DNA from: Trichuris trichiura
Taxonomy: Eukaryota > Nematoda > Enoplea > Trichinellida > Trichuridae
Direction of reading: 5' to 3'
DNA: 64,000 bases
NCBI GenBank assembly: GCA_037903355.1
Contig: JBAJFE010000017.1
Coordinates: 360,247-424,246 of the forward strand
This document shows positions 33,802-46,941 of the stretch, in pieces (position 1 is the first letter of the stretch; each line of letters starts with the position of its first letter). Both the position numbers and the translations under genes were made by a program. Under the pieces are notes generated by a model. That model saw only the letters and a program-made list of their open reading frames with translations. It did not search any database and was not told where the DNA came from.

Positions 33802-36244
33802 ATGGGCAATTGCTGCGGTCGAAAAAGTAAAACTATTACCACGCCGGTCAGTTCAACTCAGGCAAAAATCGCTAACCAGGATGGCACCCAGGTAAGCACC
33901 TAAGAGAAGGAAAAATTCTTAGAAAAGGGTGCTCATTGCCATTCATTCTCGTTTAGTTCCGCAAAATAGGCGAAATTCCAGACGACGGTGAGTGAGCGTC
34001 CCGGTTTTCAAAACTTCAATCACAATTCCATTGCAGAGCTGCACTTCGTCTTCAGCCAGTTCGACGTCAACGGAGACGGCTTTATTTCGGAGACCGAACT
34101 AAAGCAGGTGATGATGCGCCTTGGACAAGAGCCAAATCCGGACGAACTTCGTGCAATGTTCAAAGCGGCAGACTTGAATCGGGACGGAAAAATCAGCTTT
34201 GAAGGTAGGAAGAGCGCGTTTCAAGTTTCTCTTTGCCTTTCGCACACGCTAATGGCTCGAAGGCAAATCGTCTCGACATTTTTGTAAGCTTGTTTCATTT
34301 GCATATTGTCAGGCTCGAAATGGTCATTTTGGTCATGCGCAAAAGCTTCAATTCTAAGGGTGTTCGAAGGTCATTAGAAAAAGGCGGGTGCCAAATATTT
34401 GGGCGGCAAAAGCGATGTAGGAAATGCACGAAAGTCAGCCTCGGCCCACCGGGAATGTTGTTTATTGACGCTATGCCTTGAGGGGATTGCTTTTTTACAG
34501 GTAACAAAAGTTGGCTCGCAGTTTGAAGTTACATGCGCGATTAGTAGATTAAGTTTCGTAGAAAAATGTATCCAGCTAAACATAAGCGACCGTCGATTAA
34601 AACCTTTTCCACTTAGCTGTCGAATAGCGTCGTTATTTTTGAACTTACGCGTTCGCTTTGACCTCCGGTATGCGGTTGCTTTCTTGGCGTTTTAATCTGG
34701 CTTAATGTCTCATCCATTTTTCATCCTTTCCGCCGCATTTGCCGCGCTCTGCCTCATCTCTTGACTCGTGGGTTCGCGTCAAAAAAAAGTTTGTAAAATG
34801 TCCACTGATATAGCGTTGAAAAATGGGAATTTTGCCAAAGAGCGAAAGCTTGTCAATCGCACGTGCGCATTCGCCCCGAGGAGCACGGATGGGTAAATTC
34901 AGTAAGATTCAAAGGATTAAGGACGCTAAGCGCTTTAGCGGCAACAAGTATCGCGCGCGTTAAGCCGGGAGATTGAACCTAGTTCCTGAAAGTCGTGATG
35001 GCCACGTGCCCAACCATTCTTGTCCTATATATTGACGTTGCAAAACGTACGTAGTGTTCATCATTGAAAATGCAAGTAGGAAAATGAACTCCGCTTGCCT
35101 TGACGCGTTATGCATATTTTCACTGATGGCTTTGAGAAGTGGGTAATTCTGGAAAACGGACAGCAGGTATTTTCGAACAGATGTTGCTGCCTTTCCACCA
35201 TGTGTAGCAGCATTCAACGTTATTCCATTTGATCTGTGCTTGTGTGGAAGCCTTTAGGGGTTACCTGCGAGTGACAGCAGTAGGCGAGTAGTCGCGTACT
35301 GAAAGCCTGATTGGCACGTTACGGATGGCTGAAATGAAAAGTAGAAGTTCGTCCTATAAAACAAGGTTCTTCAGCTTTGCCTCTGATACATTATGTATGC
35401 TGCTTTTTTTGTGGGTTCCAGAAACAGACATAACTCTCACTCCTTTGCAGCTTGGCACTTTGGTTATGCAGAAAGAATTTGTATACTTTTTTTGGCATAA
35501 GACAAATTACATAGTCGCGAGACATTAGTTGAGAAGTTTATGTTTTCAATCAACTTGGTAATGCGCAGTTTAATGGCAAAGGTATTTCGCTTTCGTCTGC
35601 CTGCGGAAGTGTTAATCGGCTATGTTAACGAGGCGCGCTTCTCAACCGAGGTATTGGACCAGTTGAAAAGCAGCTTTAGAGATCATACCGCAATAAACAG
35701 TTGGAGCGCGAATTTTATGTACGAAGCTGCGCGTCGAAGGGGTGTATTAATGAAGAAGCAATTTTGAGCGAAAGACAATCCGTTCGGAATGTTCAAACAA
35801 GCCACTGCATTTGTGCGAACGTATTTTTTTGCATGCTTTCTTCTCGCGTACGTAATCGTCTTTAAGGCCATTGTTTCGGTGGTCCATTAACCGTAGGAGT
35901 TGAAACAGCTGTAAGCAGCGGAAAAATTGGCAAAGAGAATTTTAATTTTAGAATTTTGCGAAATTGCGAAAGCCAATCCACTATCGATGTCCTTGAAAAC
36001 CGTCTTCTGCGATATGGATCGAGACGGCGATGGCTACATAACTAGAGAGGAAATGTTCGAATCTCTGAAGAGAATGGGCCACTCAATTAGCAACGATGAG
36101 CTCAACGCTATTTACAGGACGGTCGATTTGGACAAGAATTCGAAAATCGACTTCGACGGTACGTCAACTTCAACCTACGCGATGCGGACGCAAAAAATGA
36201 CCTCTGTTCTAGAGTTCGTCAATATCATGTGTCACCGCGGCTGA
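33802..36244 (+). CDS. Calmodulin-like protein, four EF-hands, lipidated N terminus
   Basis: Five exons in phase: 33802-33891, 33957-33987, 34037-34204, 35952-36158, 36213-36244; 175 residues. EF loops: DVNGDGFISETE (1), DLNRDGKISFEG/E (2, crossing a splice), DRDGDGYITREE (3), DLDKNSKIDFDG/E (4). Loop 4 has Ser where Gly is usual, so its affinity may be weaker. The protein starts MGNCCGRKSK: Gly2 suits N-myristoylation and Cys4-Cys5 suit palmitoylation, so it should be a membrane-tethered calcium sensor. Plain calmodulin (about 149 residues) lacks this extension. The third intron is about 1.75 kb and contains nothing recognisable. Confidence 0.88.
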
Positions 36245-38279
36245 AAAGCAAGGAGCACACTTCACTCAGCGAAACCGTTCGACGCGTTTGCGCACAAAAT
36301 CCATTACTCGTTTTATTTATTTTTCAAAGCCTGCAACCGATATGGAAAACGAAAGCTTATCCGCACTAAATTTTTCAAAAAAAAGCCTTTTAGACTGTAC
36401 AACAGCAACGGGCTGATAAAGACTATGTAACAACAATATGCTTTGCAAATTCATTAGTAAATATACGGCTTTGTATATCTTTTAACCACTCTGAGTCGAT
36501 TGATCAAAGTTTACGGTCTCATTAGAAATAATGCATATTTTATTAATGTAAGCGTACGAATAAAGCGGACTTCAGCATTCGCATGGAAATTATTTCGTTC
36601 GACTCGCTCTGCACTGTTTGAAATGTCGAAGTGGTGCAGTCAGTTAACACTATGCCAAAGAGAGATAAAACAGCGTGGGTAGACGTTTTTTTTGTCGGTA
36701 CTTTGAACTAGAGCGAAGTCGCGTTAATTATGTGATAATACAGCTAGTGCAGATTTATTGCTGCTTACCACCTTGGTTTTTCTAGCCAATAAAATACCGC
36801 TTTATTTACCAGTTTGACTTCAACGCCTAATTAAAAATTTTAGGAGCTTTTTTTCGCGTGTAATTGTTTAAGTTCAAAAAAATACGCAGGATTTAAAAAG
36901 CTTAACTTGGTTAGGGCTTGGAAGGTGCCATGCAAAATTGTTCAAATCGCTGCAAAGGTACCGCAACCTGATTCGATGATCAGAGTTACTGTAATAAATT
37001 TTGAACTGCGCCTTTAAATTTCTAAGCCCGCTAGGGAATATCGCTTGGATTTCGTTTTCTTAAACAAGCACCGATATGAGGTAATGGTAGATTTAAAAAC
37101 TCAATTAGCAATAAAGCTTAAGTAAATCGCAGGTTCATTTAAAAATTAAAACTTAAGTGATTCGCAGGTTAATTGAAAAATTAAAGCCCAAAAGCAATCC
37201 CTCTCTCATAGATTGGCTGTACTAAAATGGAAATTCATTCAAGACGAAAACCGCAAGCATGAGCGCAGAGACGAGAACCATCCGCAACGTCAGAAAAGCT
37301 TCCAGCTGTTTAGCGTTCTATCGTATGAGGAATGCAGGTTCATTTCTAATAATGACGTTGTCCATTCCGCTCTGCCCTTACTGACTAGCACCCCAATTCT
37401 CTTGTCTTATTCATGCCTAAACTTAAGGCAAAATATAGGCTTTGGATTTTGACTTCGTCTTTGGAAAGGGCAGCACCGTTCAGCAAACTTACAGTTTGAC
37501 GATGGAATAGCGAGAAAAGAAGGTGCGTGTTATTTGCTTGAACTGAAAATTCAATTCAGCAACGGTTATCTCTGTAGGGTGCATGTTTTATAATTGAACT
37601 GAGCACACAATTACCGTATGCCGCTATTTAAAACTGGAAGTCAAGCACGAACTAATCATAACTAAGCTAAGTTTGCCCTGACACAGTAAACGGTTTCAGT
37701 TCTTATTTCCTACAATTTCCAATTTCATTTTGCTTCCGTACAGAGTGAATCTTATGGAAAGCTCAAGAATAATATAGTAAATGGACTTGCAGGGCATCAC
37801 CATGTCCGTTCACATAGAATTGAGTTATCCATGCTGATGATTGGATATGGCATTGTTCCGGCAGCTTTGTAGTTATATATTCGTGTATCTCAATAAAAAC
37901 AGATCATTCTGTAGCAAAATAACCTGAAAATCAACTTCTGATTCAAAAGCTATTGAAAGCTGAATTTGATTTGAAATGGATTCACTTAGGCGTGGCTTCA
38001 ACGACAATAAAAGTGTCGAAAAGAAAACAACTATACGGAAACATGTTTGGCTCGCTCGTTCGTTTACCGTTGCCAAATTGAATTATGCAAGCAGTATCGC
38101 AACACGAACCCGTAAAGTTCAATTCGTTGGCGCAACTTGCATGTTTTTTCGCTTAGTGATTGCATTTTTTTCCTAAAGCTGCTATTAAGCACTGAAAATT
38201 AAAACACATTTCATCAAATCGAGGACTTTGAGTAACTTCATCAAAGCTCTGCGGAACAAGGTCTTGACTGTTTAGCAAG
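36245..38279. other. Intergenic, no gene recognised
   Basis: AT-rich. A short imperfect tandem repeat (about 44 bp twice, AAAATTAAA...TTCGCAGGTTCATT) lies near 37105-37185. The open frame at 37213-37452 has no domain. Confidence 0.5.
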
Positions 38280-39023
38280 ACCGTAAAAACATTCTACAAC
38301 CAGTTTACTTCCCGCACGAGTCAGAAGACGATGAACCACAGTACCGGTACTAGATAGATAGGTATATGTCCTACGGCCTTCTTTTTTCATACTCAAGTAA
38401 CAAGGACGGTCGCGCTCGCTACAGCCAATTCGGAGTCGGAAGAAACAGGCCGCACCTAATCCAGGGATTTTTTTTCTTTCCTTTGTTTCAAAAGTTCGTT
38501 GATCTTTCAATTATTTTCCCCTAAAAAGGATAAAGAGTTCCATTTTTCCCGCTAACATTAGTTGCACGTTTCTTTCCTGCGAATGCTTCACTAAAACGAA
38601 GCAGCAGCCGAAAGGTTCTGCAAAAACGCTCAGCTTCTCGGCTAGTAATGAAAAAACGGCTTCAATCTTTTTTCATCATCCAGCGGCGCGAAATTGCGCT
38701 GCGAGCTTTTCTGCAAAACATTTATGCATTTTCATCGACTATTTCAAGCTTAATTAACACGTTGAAAAAATAGAGCGCTGACCCGTAGAAATATTCCTCA
38801 TTTTCTTCAGTCGGTTAACCTTTCCTTACTTCCGTCTTCAAAAACCAATGTTCACTGAAGTCATATTAATACAATAGAAGCAACATAGGTCCCGCACAAA
38901 TGGCAGAGCTCATATTTGTTTGCCTAGAAGCTCTGATAAATTATTCCTGGTGCAGTCAGTTATGCGGAAGTCCTTCTCAGCGGGAATCTTATGCGCTCAC
39001 TAACTGGCACGCACTAGGAACAG

Positions 39024-40289
39024 TTAAAGCAAATAGAACTGTTCACAGCTGCCCGCCACACGGAGTTTTTTGATGCCTTCGCCAACGACAGTTCTATCCA
39101 GAATCGTGTGACCACAGAGAGTAAATTCTTTCGGTACACGATCGAGTAATTGCAGATATACCTTAGCTGGTGTCGTCTAGATGACTTTACCTTAAGGAGC
39201 GGAGCAGATCTAAGCAAATCTTTTAAAAGCTAGGCTTTCCACATCTCTATACCTCTAAATATGTAAACCTTTTTGCCCAAGTATCAGTACTCCATTCTGG
39301 AAACGCTCCGTTAGTGATACCAGCTAGAACTTTGGCCAATAGAGTTATTCACGCTCTCAAGCTAAGCTGACCATGCGCTGATCTACGTGTATTGCTCATT
39401 TTTGTATATCCCAGTAATTTTGTTCAACAGCTTATTCAGTGTAAGGAAAGGCAGCAGGAAATAAAGAAGCCCCAAACGTCGTAATTCTTAATCGTTGTGC
39501 CCGAGATCTGTTATAGAGCTATTGCTCATCACCACGCACTTATCTTTCAGAAGATGCAAAATGCCTAATTTAATTCTCCAGAGCTCTTTCTACTCGCAAT
39601 TCCATGCAGCTGAGAAACCAGTTTGACCTTCTGTTTTCCAACGATAGACAGAATTCTCATTGTCTATTTCGTTGACTCGTTCAATGAACGCCGCAGTGGA
39701 GGAGTCCTGAAGGCTACCATTTTTTAAGTTCTTAATGCCACTGTAAATATACTGCTTTCCTAAAGCGACGCATGGAATTTGCAAACTTTTTCAGCGCACT
39801 ATCCATGGTCATCCTACATCACCGCGCAATAAGGAGCGGCTTAGGTAGACCGTAGGCTTTAAAATAGATTTCTCAACAAGTGCATTCAAGAAGCACGCCT
39901 GGTTCTCATAAGCGCACAGGCCAGGAGCTTCCTTTTCTTTATTAATAATTTCTTGCTCTGTTTTAACGGATTAACAAATTACAAGCCTCTATCAATGGTG
40001 CCCGTTTATATGTTTCATAATGGTAACTAAGCTGCGTGATTACCTCCTTTTACGTTGTCAACAATTCAAGTAGAATGTGGGCACACGTAAAGATAAATAG
40101 TCAGACACTTACAATGAAGACCCACGACAAAGGCAATCTTCATCTGCTAGGAAGTTGAGCTGGACGAACAGCATGAATGAACTTTGAGGAGATTGGAAAA
40201 AGTTGAACATGGCGAGTAGAATTGAAGCAATGTCCCATCCCGGCTCATGAAAGCGTTCAAAATGCAGAACGATGAGGCGGTTGTATTGA
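39024..40289 (-). CDS. Candidate minus-strand gene in unit A (unidentified)
   Basis: Four stop-free blocks: up to 40289-40113 (CQYNRLIVLHFERFHEP...), 39957-39823 (EAPGLCAYENQACFLNALVE...), 39759-39590 (YIYSGIKNLKNGSLQDSS..., ends WNCE stop) and 39161-39024 (VYLQLLDRVPKEFTLCGHT...). Blocks 2 and 3 join in phase across a 63-bp intron. The frames stay open in units B and C, but most differences I checked are non-synonymous. That means either fast evolution or no coding function. No family recognised. Confidence 0.3.
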
Positions 40290-40614
40290 CATTAGCCTGG
40301 GGATCATCCTATTCTGAGCAATGACACAATGCTCTGCAGCTCGAAATGTGCTTCATGTTCCATCAATCAGAAAGTGTTTTAGATAAACGCTCAAACAGTT
40401 TATTCAGCTTCATGACTAGATGAAAAGACAGTTGCGGGATCATTCCGCTCTCAAAAAATTTGAGATATCACATACGTTCCTGGTGCTATACTAACCAATG
40501 CTTGCACATTTTGAAACAGCAAAACAATACTAAATGTTTAAAAGCTTATTGACAGTCGTAACTGAGTACATCCATGTAGCAAACGATGGACCCACACGTT
40601 CATATCCTATTTTC

Positions 40615-40621
40615 TATATAA
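40615..40621 (+). promoter_or_regulatory. TATA box of secreted-protein gene, unit A
   Basis: TATATAA, 36 bp before the ATG at 40657, conserved in all three units. It implies a very short 5' leader unless trans-splicing occurs. Confidence 0.55.
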
Positions 40622-40656
40622 GAGAGAGCGATCTAGTTTGGGAACGACTTCCAACA

Positions 40657-41184
40657 ATGCTGCTCACCTATATCTTCTTGCTTGGTTTCTTCATTTCAAC
40701 TGTGAGGATCAACTATAGTCACTGGAATTTTATTTACTGCATTTCTTCAGGCTGTCTGTGAGGAAGAATCTGTATCAGAAGGACCGAATGCGGAAGTAGA
40801 TGCATTCTTCCAAAAATGGACTCTCATGTTTTCCACATTACGATTTGACTATTTAGAGTTTGGGGCAAGAAGGAGATGGAAACAGTGAAAAAAACAAGGA
40901 GCGAACAACAACAACAACGACGACAGCAACGCCACAAACCAAACCAAATGTGTCTAAACCATCGCCACCGGCTGGTACTCCTAAAACGCCAGCTAAGTGA
41001 GTAACGCAGAGGATGCATTCGCAATTGTAATTGAACTCGCTGCAGGGCAAAGGGGAAGAGTAGCATTGGAGGTATGGCAAAGAAGTTCGCAGCGAAGGTG
41101 GCAAAAGGTACTCAGAAGGCAGCGAAAGCAACGGTGAGTGCCACAAACAAGGCGAAAAACAAGATCATTAAGAAGAAGAAATAA
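40657..41184 (+). CDS. Small predicted secreted Lys-rich protein, unit A
   Basis: Four exons in phase: 40657-40701, 40751-40795, 40857-40996, 41046-41184; 122 residues. Residues 1-18 (MLLTYIFLLGFFISTAVC) form a signal peptide, split by a 49-bp intron. A short acidic part follows (EEESVSEGPNAE), then a Thr/Pro-rich segment (ERTTTTTTTATPQTKP; SKPSPPAGTPKTP) suited to O-glycosylation, then a Lys/Ala-rich tail (KKFAAKVAKGTQKAAKAT) ending in four lysines. The 3' edge of exon 2 is inferred (GAA|GTAGAT); an alternative donor lies 24 bp upstream. I recognise no family. The combination suggests a secreted cationic peptide or mucin-like effector. Confidence 0.65.
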
Positions 41185-41585
41185 ATGACCTAACGAAGCA
41201 ACGTGCTGCTACGCAGATGAAGTGAAAGAAAAGTAATTTTCAATTGCATGTTGTGTTGTTAGGAGAGTGCAACTGAACTGCACTTCTACCTTAGTAAAGG
41301 TGCATATTATGTCAATGAACAGTGCGTTTTGCTGCAATACCCTGAATGGCGGTTCGCTTGCGCGGTTGTTCAAAAAAGCTCTGTACCGCGTTGTAGACAA
41401 TCCATGCTGACGGCTCCATTTAACCTATTCTCCTATGTGAAGGCAGTAGTCTGCGCCACTAAAAGCCGAACTTACACAAGTAATCTGTTTGCTCCACATG
41501 TAGCTCTCTGCTTTTTAATCGTCTTTCTCTCCGCCTATAAAATTAACCTGCTTGTTCACACTGAATGCCACAGCTGCTAAAAAAC

Positions 41586-41734
41586 AGAACACGAGCAGTT
41601 CCGAAACGTACGGTATACAAACTGTTCCGTATTTTCTCTTACACTTTGCTCATCCATCCGTTGTAAGGCATTTTGAAGTTTACTTACAGATACATTCAAC
41701 AGGCCAAACCCGTGAATCTGAAGATGTACTATGA
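41586..41734 (+). repeat. PLE-tail insertion (149 bp) in unit A
   Basis: Matches the 1441-1622 tail from AGAACACGAGCAGTTCCG onward. Flanked by a 14-bp direct repeat AGCTGCTAAAAAAC (41572-41585 and 41735-41748). Unit C has the uninterrupted site. Confidence 0.85.
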
Positions 41735-41818
41735 AGCTGCTAAAAAACTTGAAAATCATGCATTCTTCTCGGTTAATGGCTCAATAAAGGAAATAGGATT
41801 ATTTATAGAATAGCGTTT

Positions 41819-42118
41819 TCATAGTAGATCTTCAGATTCACGGGTTTTGCCTGTTGGGTGTATCTGTAAGTAAACTTCAAAATGCCCTACCAACGGATGG
41901 ATGAGCAAATTGTTAGAGAAATTACAGAATGTAATTTCTCTAACAATTTGCTCAATTGTTGTAAACAATTTCTGTAATTTCTCTAACAATTTGCTCATCC
42001 ATCCGTTGGTAGGGCATTTTGAAGTTTACTTACAGATACACCCAACAGGCAAAACCCGTGAATCTGAAGATCTACTATGAAACTATTCAAGCCTGTTAAA
42101 AGACATCCTGTTTTTCGA
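41819..42118. repeat. Foldback PLE-tail insertion (300 bp)
   Basis: Two inverted copies of the tail: an arm from 41822 is the reverse complement of an arm ending at 42077, and the right end extends to the CTGTTTTTCGA block. Flanked by an 11-bp direct repeat GAATAGCGTTT (41808-41818, 42119-42129). Unit B has the empty site. Confidence 0.85.
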
Positions 42119-42671
42119 GAATAGCGTTTAAGACAAAAAGGTATTCATTAGCCTACTTTCTTGTAGGACATATGGTGAGTCGCATTTCTAGAATATGAGT
42201 AAAGTAATTACGCCTCCTATTCCTGGGACGAATAGCTGTGATTGTTAAAAATTGAACCCTGCGGAGTACGAGACGAATGTTAAGAGAGAAAATAAACTGT
42301 TACAAAAGGATAGGCTACGACTCTTAGGATGAGTCTCGCGGATTGTAACGCAAGACAAGTGCGCAGCACTTGCGTCTTCTTCTTACTCACTGTTGATGAG
42401 TTGGCTCTAGTGCTGCTCGCTGAGTTACGTTTTTGCTGAATTCGCGTGCTTTTTAGTTAGGCGTGTGCTGACAGTAAAATAGAGCTCCTAACCGTACTCT
42501 GAGTGCTGTGCATAAAAATTTACAACGTAAACCTAAAGATTCGTAACACAGGAAGTAATTAGTATTTCGTCCAAGAGGGACATTTCTAAGAACCTTCTTT
42601 GCAATTGTTGTAGACCACTGAAAACGAGCTTCGGGAGACCAGAGTAATATGGTCATATCAAAAATAACTAC

Positions 42672-42839
42672 TGTACCATGCTGTACCACGTCAGTGCTTA
42701 GAGCTATTTGCTTAACGGTAGACCTAATCAAGGAAACCTGACTAGCTTAGGTAAATAGACGCGCACCGAGAACTGCAGCGAGAGCGGAATAAAGATGCAT
42801 TCAACAACTGTGCTTCCTGACGAGCGGACGTATGTTACA
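42672..42839 (+). repeat. 5' LTR of gypsy-like element
   Basis: 168 bp, TGTACCATG...TATGTTACA, with GAATAAAG near its end as a likely polyadenylation signal. The sequence after it, CTGGCGACGAGG, is the presumed primer-binding site. I do not assign the tRNA. Confidence 0.93.
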
Positions 42840-42853
42840 TCTGGCGACGAGGA

Positions 42854-43468
42854 ATGAATCAGGAACAAATTTTCCTGGCGCAACAGCGCTTCGCGTTTGA
42901 TCAATTTGATCCTGCCACGGAAGATTGGGATTTATATACCCAACGTTTCGAATGTGAACTTGCCCTTTTCGGTCTTCGTGACGGAAGGGAAACAGAGAAC
43001 GCTCGTCGAACCTGGCTATTGTCGAAGATTGGTAAGAAGCTATTTTGCACACTGGTAAACCACTTTAGGCCAAATGACATTCATGGCTAGACGTATGACC
43101 AATTGAAAGCAGTGCTGCAATTCCACTACGACCACCATCCCTGTGTAATGGCGGACCGAGTAGCGTTCTCACAGCGATTTCGGCAGGAAGGAGAGACGGT
43201 GTGCCAGTTTCTAAACGCCCTTCGTGGGCTCGCCGGGAAATGCGATTTTGGCAGTACTCTAACGGAAAGACTGCGTGATCAACTTATCATTGGCATAAAC
43301 AATGCCGGATGGAGGCAAGAATTGCTACGGCAGTACCCGGATAATACCGCGACGCTTCAGCAAGTGGAGCAATCAGCACTGGTTCTGGAACGCGCCCAGA
43401 TTCAGCACCAGAGGCTTTCGGAGCAGTCTCTGGAAAGTGAACCTCTGGCAGTTCGTCGACTAAAATAG
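42854..43468 (+). pseudogene. gag, one in-frame stop
   Basis: Starts MNQEQIFLAQQRFAFDQFDP. Typical metavirid gag text follows (WLLSKIGKKLF; FSQRFRQEGETVCQFLNALR; LRDQLIIGI). A TAG at 43088-43090 interrupts it, and the frame ends at 43466-43468. The zinc knuckles lie in the next (pol) frame. Gag would form the particle shell. Confidence 0.85.
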
Positions 43469-46400
43469 AAACCAATGGCTGTCGCGCAGCTGCGAACGAA
43501 ACGCGGCGCACAAGACTGCTGAATGCAGGCAAAGATTGTTTGCAGTGTGGCAAACGTAAACACGGTTTTACCGAGCGACGCACAGCAGAGGGCAAGGTCT
43601 GCTATGAATGCGGTAAGCAGGATCACCTAGCTGTTGTTTGCCTGGCAAAAGGGCGCGCGAAGATAAGAGATCAGGACTCTCGTTCTCTAAATCTCCTAAG
43701 CAGTCACTCGAGTACAGACTTTTTGTCAGACAGTTCAGGACCTTCAGCGCAAGAAATATCGTTAGATTCTATATCAGCTGTTGGTCTGGTGGGGAATAAA
43801 GCTGTTGTGCCCGTACGGTTGAATTGCTGCGAAGTGGAGATGATTTATGATCCGGGTGCCACCAGGTCAGTTGTTAGTGAAACTATGTGACAAAAGATCG
43901 GAAAGCCACCCCTTGAGGCGGCCCCGGCACTGATCGCATACACTAGAGTCCCCGTGGAAACGCTGGGAAAAGCAAGAGTAAACGTCTCAGCGTTCGGAAA
44001 AACGAGGTGTTTGTGCGTACACGTTGTGAAAGAACACGACGTCCCACTGTTTGGCTTGGATTGGTGCAAAGCATTTGGTCTGAAATTCCCTGAAGGCATA
44101 AAAATTCGTTCAATATGTTCGTTGTCTTCGAAGGAGGGGAAGAAATTCGATCGAAATGATGATACAGCACGCGCGCTAACTGCACAATACCCGGAAGTCT
44201 TTGCAAACAATGCTGGTACTCTCGTTGGATACGAAGCGGTGGTGCACCTGAGAGATGAAGCGAAACCGAAGGTGTTCAAACCGCGTCCAGTGCCGTTTTC
44301 TCTGAAGCCGCAAGTGGACGAAGAATTAAATAGATTGTTGGAAGAAGACGTGGTGGAGCAAGTTGATTCAGTGACAACGCCTATCGAATGGGCGTCGCCC
44401 ATAGTCTGTGTGGTGAAAACAGACAGAAAAGTCTGAATTCGCACAGATTTTAAAGTGACAATTAATCCTCACGTCATTTTGAATCAGCACCCACTGCCAC
44501 GCTTTGAAGAGCTGATGGCAAAGCTGAATGGAGGAACGTTGTTTTCGGTTATCGACTTAAAAGATGCATATTTGCAAATGAGAGTGCACCCGGAATTACG
44601 GAAATACTTGGTGATAGCCACTCATCGAGGATATTTTCGCTATAAGCGATTGCCCTTTGGCCTCAGCTTTGCACCTGCGTTGTTCCAGAGAACTATGGAG
44701 CAAGTCCTGGCTGGTATAGAGGGGGTAGCTGTCTACATCGACGACATCATCGTTACGGATTGCGACGAGCAACAACACATAGAAAGACTGCACATGGTCT
44801 TAAGTCGATTTAAGGCAGCGGGAGTGCGGACACAAGCATCGAAATGTAAGTTCCTCTGCAAGTCTGTGACATACCTCGGACATCGGATTGATGCGTATGG
44901 CATTCATCCCACGGAAGAAAGAATAGAGGCTATCAAGAAAATGCCGAAGCCATCGAACGTCCATGAATTACGATCTTTTCTGGGAGCTACCAATTATTAC
45001 TCCAAATTCGTCCCCGGTTTACAGACGCTTTGCGTTCCTTTGCTGAGGTTAACTAGAAAGGGAGCACAGTGGACGTGGAATAGCGAAGACACACATTTGG
45101 TGACACTGTTAAAAGGGATTCTCTCATCCTCTGACACACTGGTCCATTATGACGATAAACTTCCTCTCATCTTGGTAACGGATGCGTGTGAGACTGGCAT
45201 CGGAGCAGTTTTGAGTCACTTGTTTCCTTACGGTGAAGAGCGGCCAATCGCTTTTGCCTCGAGAACCTTAAACGACTCAGAAAAAAAGTATGCGACCATT
45301 GACAAAGAGGCACTGGCCATAGTATTTGGCGTGACAAAATTCTCACAGTATTTGTTTGGTCGCCGGTTCGTCATGAAGACAGATCATAAACCGTTAGAAA
45401 GAATTTTCGGAGAAAAAAGAGAAGTACCGAAGATGGCAACTAATCGTCTAACTCGTTGGGCTCTGATTCTGAGTGCCTACAGTTACGAAGTACATTACGT
45501 GCCAGCAAAGGAGAATGCGCCTGCAGATGCACTGTCACGGCTAGCTATACAAGCGGATAAAGTATTTAACCATGAAAAACAGCCGAGCGGCCAGTTGCTA
45601 AACCTGCGACTACAAAATCTGCCGGTCACTAAAAAGGAACTCAAACGTGAGTTGATAAGAGATGAAGAACTCTCAAAGGTGATAGCCTACATGGAGAGGG
45701 GTTGGCCAGAGAAGCCTCGATTGCCTACTGAATTGAAAATTTATTTTGAAAAAAGGACAGAACTGTCGTTCGAGGATGGGGTATTGCTTAGACAAGGACG
45801 AATAGTGACCCTGACGAGACTGCGAGACCGGGCGTTGGCCATGCTCCACGAGGGTCACCCGGGTATAGTGGCCATGAAATCGATGGCGCGATTTGAAGTT
45901 TGGTGGCTAGGTATCAATAAGCAAATAGAAATGTATGTCAACCAATGCAACCCATGTCAACGAAATAGACAAAAGCCACCCGAAGTTCCGCTGCTTTCAT
46001 GGAATGTGCCAGGGGAACCATGGACTAGGATTCACGTCGACACAGCAGGACTTTTTGAAAATTTCTACTGGCTGGTGGTCGTTGATGCACATTCCAAATG
46101 GTTGGAGGTAATTCCCATGAAAAGCATGACATCAGCTTGCGTCATAAAACAGCTGCGTCAGTTGTTCGCAACTTTTGGACTTCCGAGATCGATTGTATCA
46201 GATAACGAGCCACAGTTCGTGTCTCAGAAATTCAAGGATTTTTGTGAAAACAACAATATGACACATATAAGGACAAGTCCGTACCATCCGAAGACGAACG
46301 GACTGGCCGAAAGGGCCGTGAGACTTTTTAAAAGCAGGTTTAGAGCCAGTGATACGGTTACAGATGTAGAACTATGGTTACAACGTTTCCTATTTTCCTA

Positions 46401-46815
46401 TCGAAATTCGGTCCACGCAACGACTGGCAGGACACCAGCGGAGCTACTGTTGGGCCGTCGTCTCCGGTCGAAACTGGACTTGCTAAAGCCGGCATTCGAC
46501 GCTCATGTCGATAAGAAGCTGATAAAGCAAGCAGAATATCATGATCGCACAGCGCAAGCGCGATCCTTCGCTATTGGAGAAAAGGTCTACGTATATGATC
46601 AAAATGAAGAAAATTACAAAAAAGGAATCCTAGTGCAACGCACAGCTGATAACTCTTATATAGTGTCCTACGCAGGAAGTCAAATACGAAAACACGCAGA
46701 CCATCTACGTCACCGGGTTGAGACATTCGACATAGAACAGAAAAGCGAGACAGACGAAGAAGAGAAACAGGGTGAAGCACATACCGACTGTCATCAGGAA
46801 CGAAGACAAAAATGA
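43469..46815 (+). pseudogene. pol: zinc knuckles, protease, RT, RNase H, integrase
   Basis: One frame, -1 relative to gag, with TGA stops at 43888-43890 and 44434-44436. Order: knuckle CYECGKQDHLAVVC (a preceding one, CLQCGKRKHGFTER, has lost its last Cys); protease IYDPGATRSVVS, where the active-site triad is DPG instead of DTG/DSG; RT with VIDLKDAYLQM, LPFGLSFAPALFQ and VYIDDII; RNase H with TDACETGIGAVLSH and TDHKPLERIF; integrase zinc finger (HEGHPG...CNPCQ) and core (HVDTAG, SDNEPQF, GLAERAV). The RT to integrase part (44455-46815) is uninterrupted. The protease change plus the stops make this copy inactive. Confidence 0.92.
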
Positions 46816-46941
46816 ATTTTTGATGACAACGAAACAGAGCACAAGGCAGAAGGACAAAGACCCGTGAGAAAAAGAAGACCTCCGACATATCCCTACGACA
46901 CCAACCTAAGAAGCACAAGGCCCAAATAAGAAGGATGGATA

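Noticed and set aside
40853..41146. 97-codon minus frame opposite the secreted-protein exons, repeated three times
   Set aside because: Antisense shadow of the Thr- and Lys-rich exons; a Val run arises from the ACA/ACG threonine codons.
41209..41580. Identical small frames on both strands in all three tandem units
   Set aside because: Identity follows from the whole block being identical; there is no domain, and they overlap the 3' flank of the secreted-protein gene.
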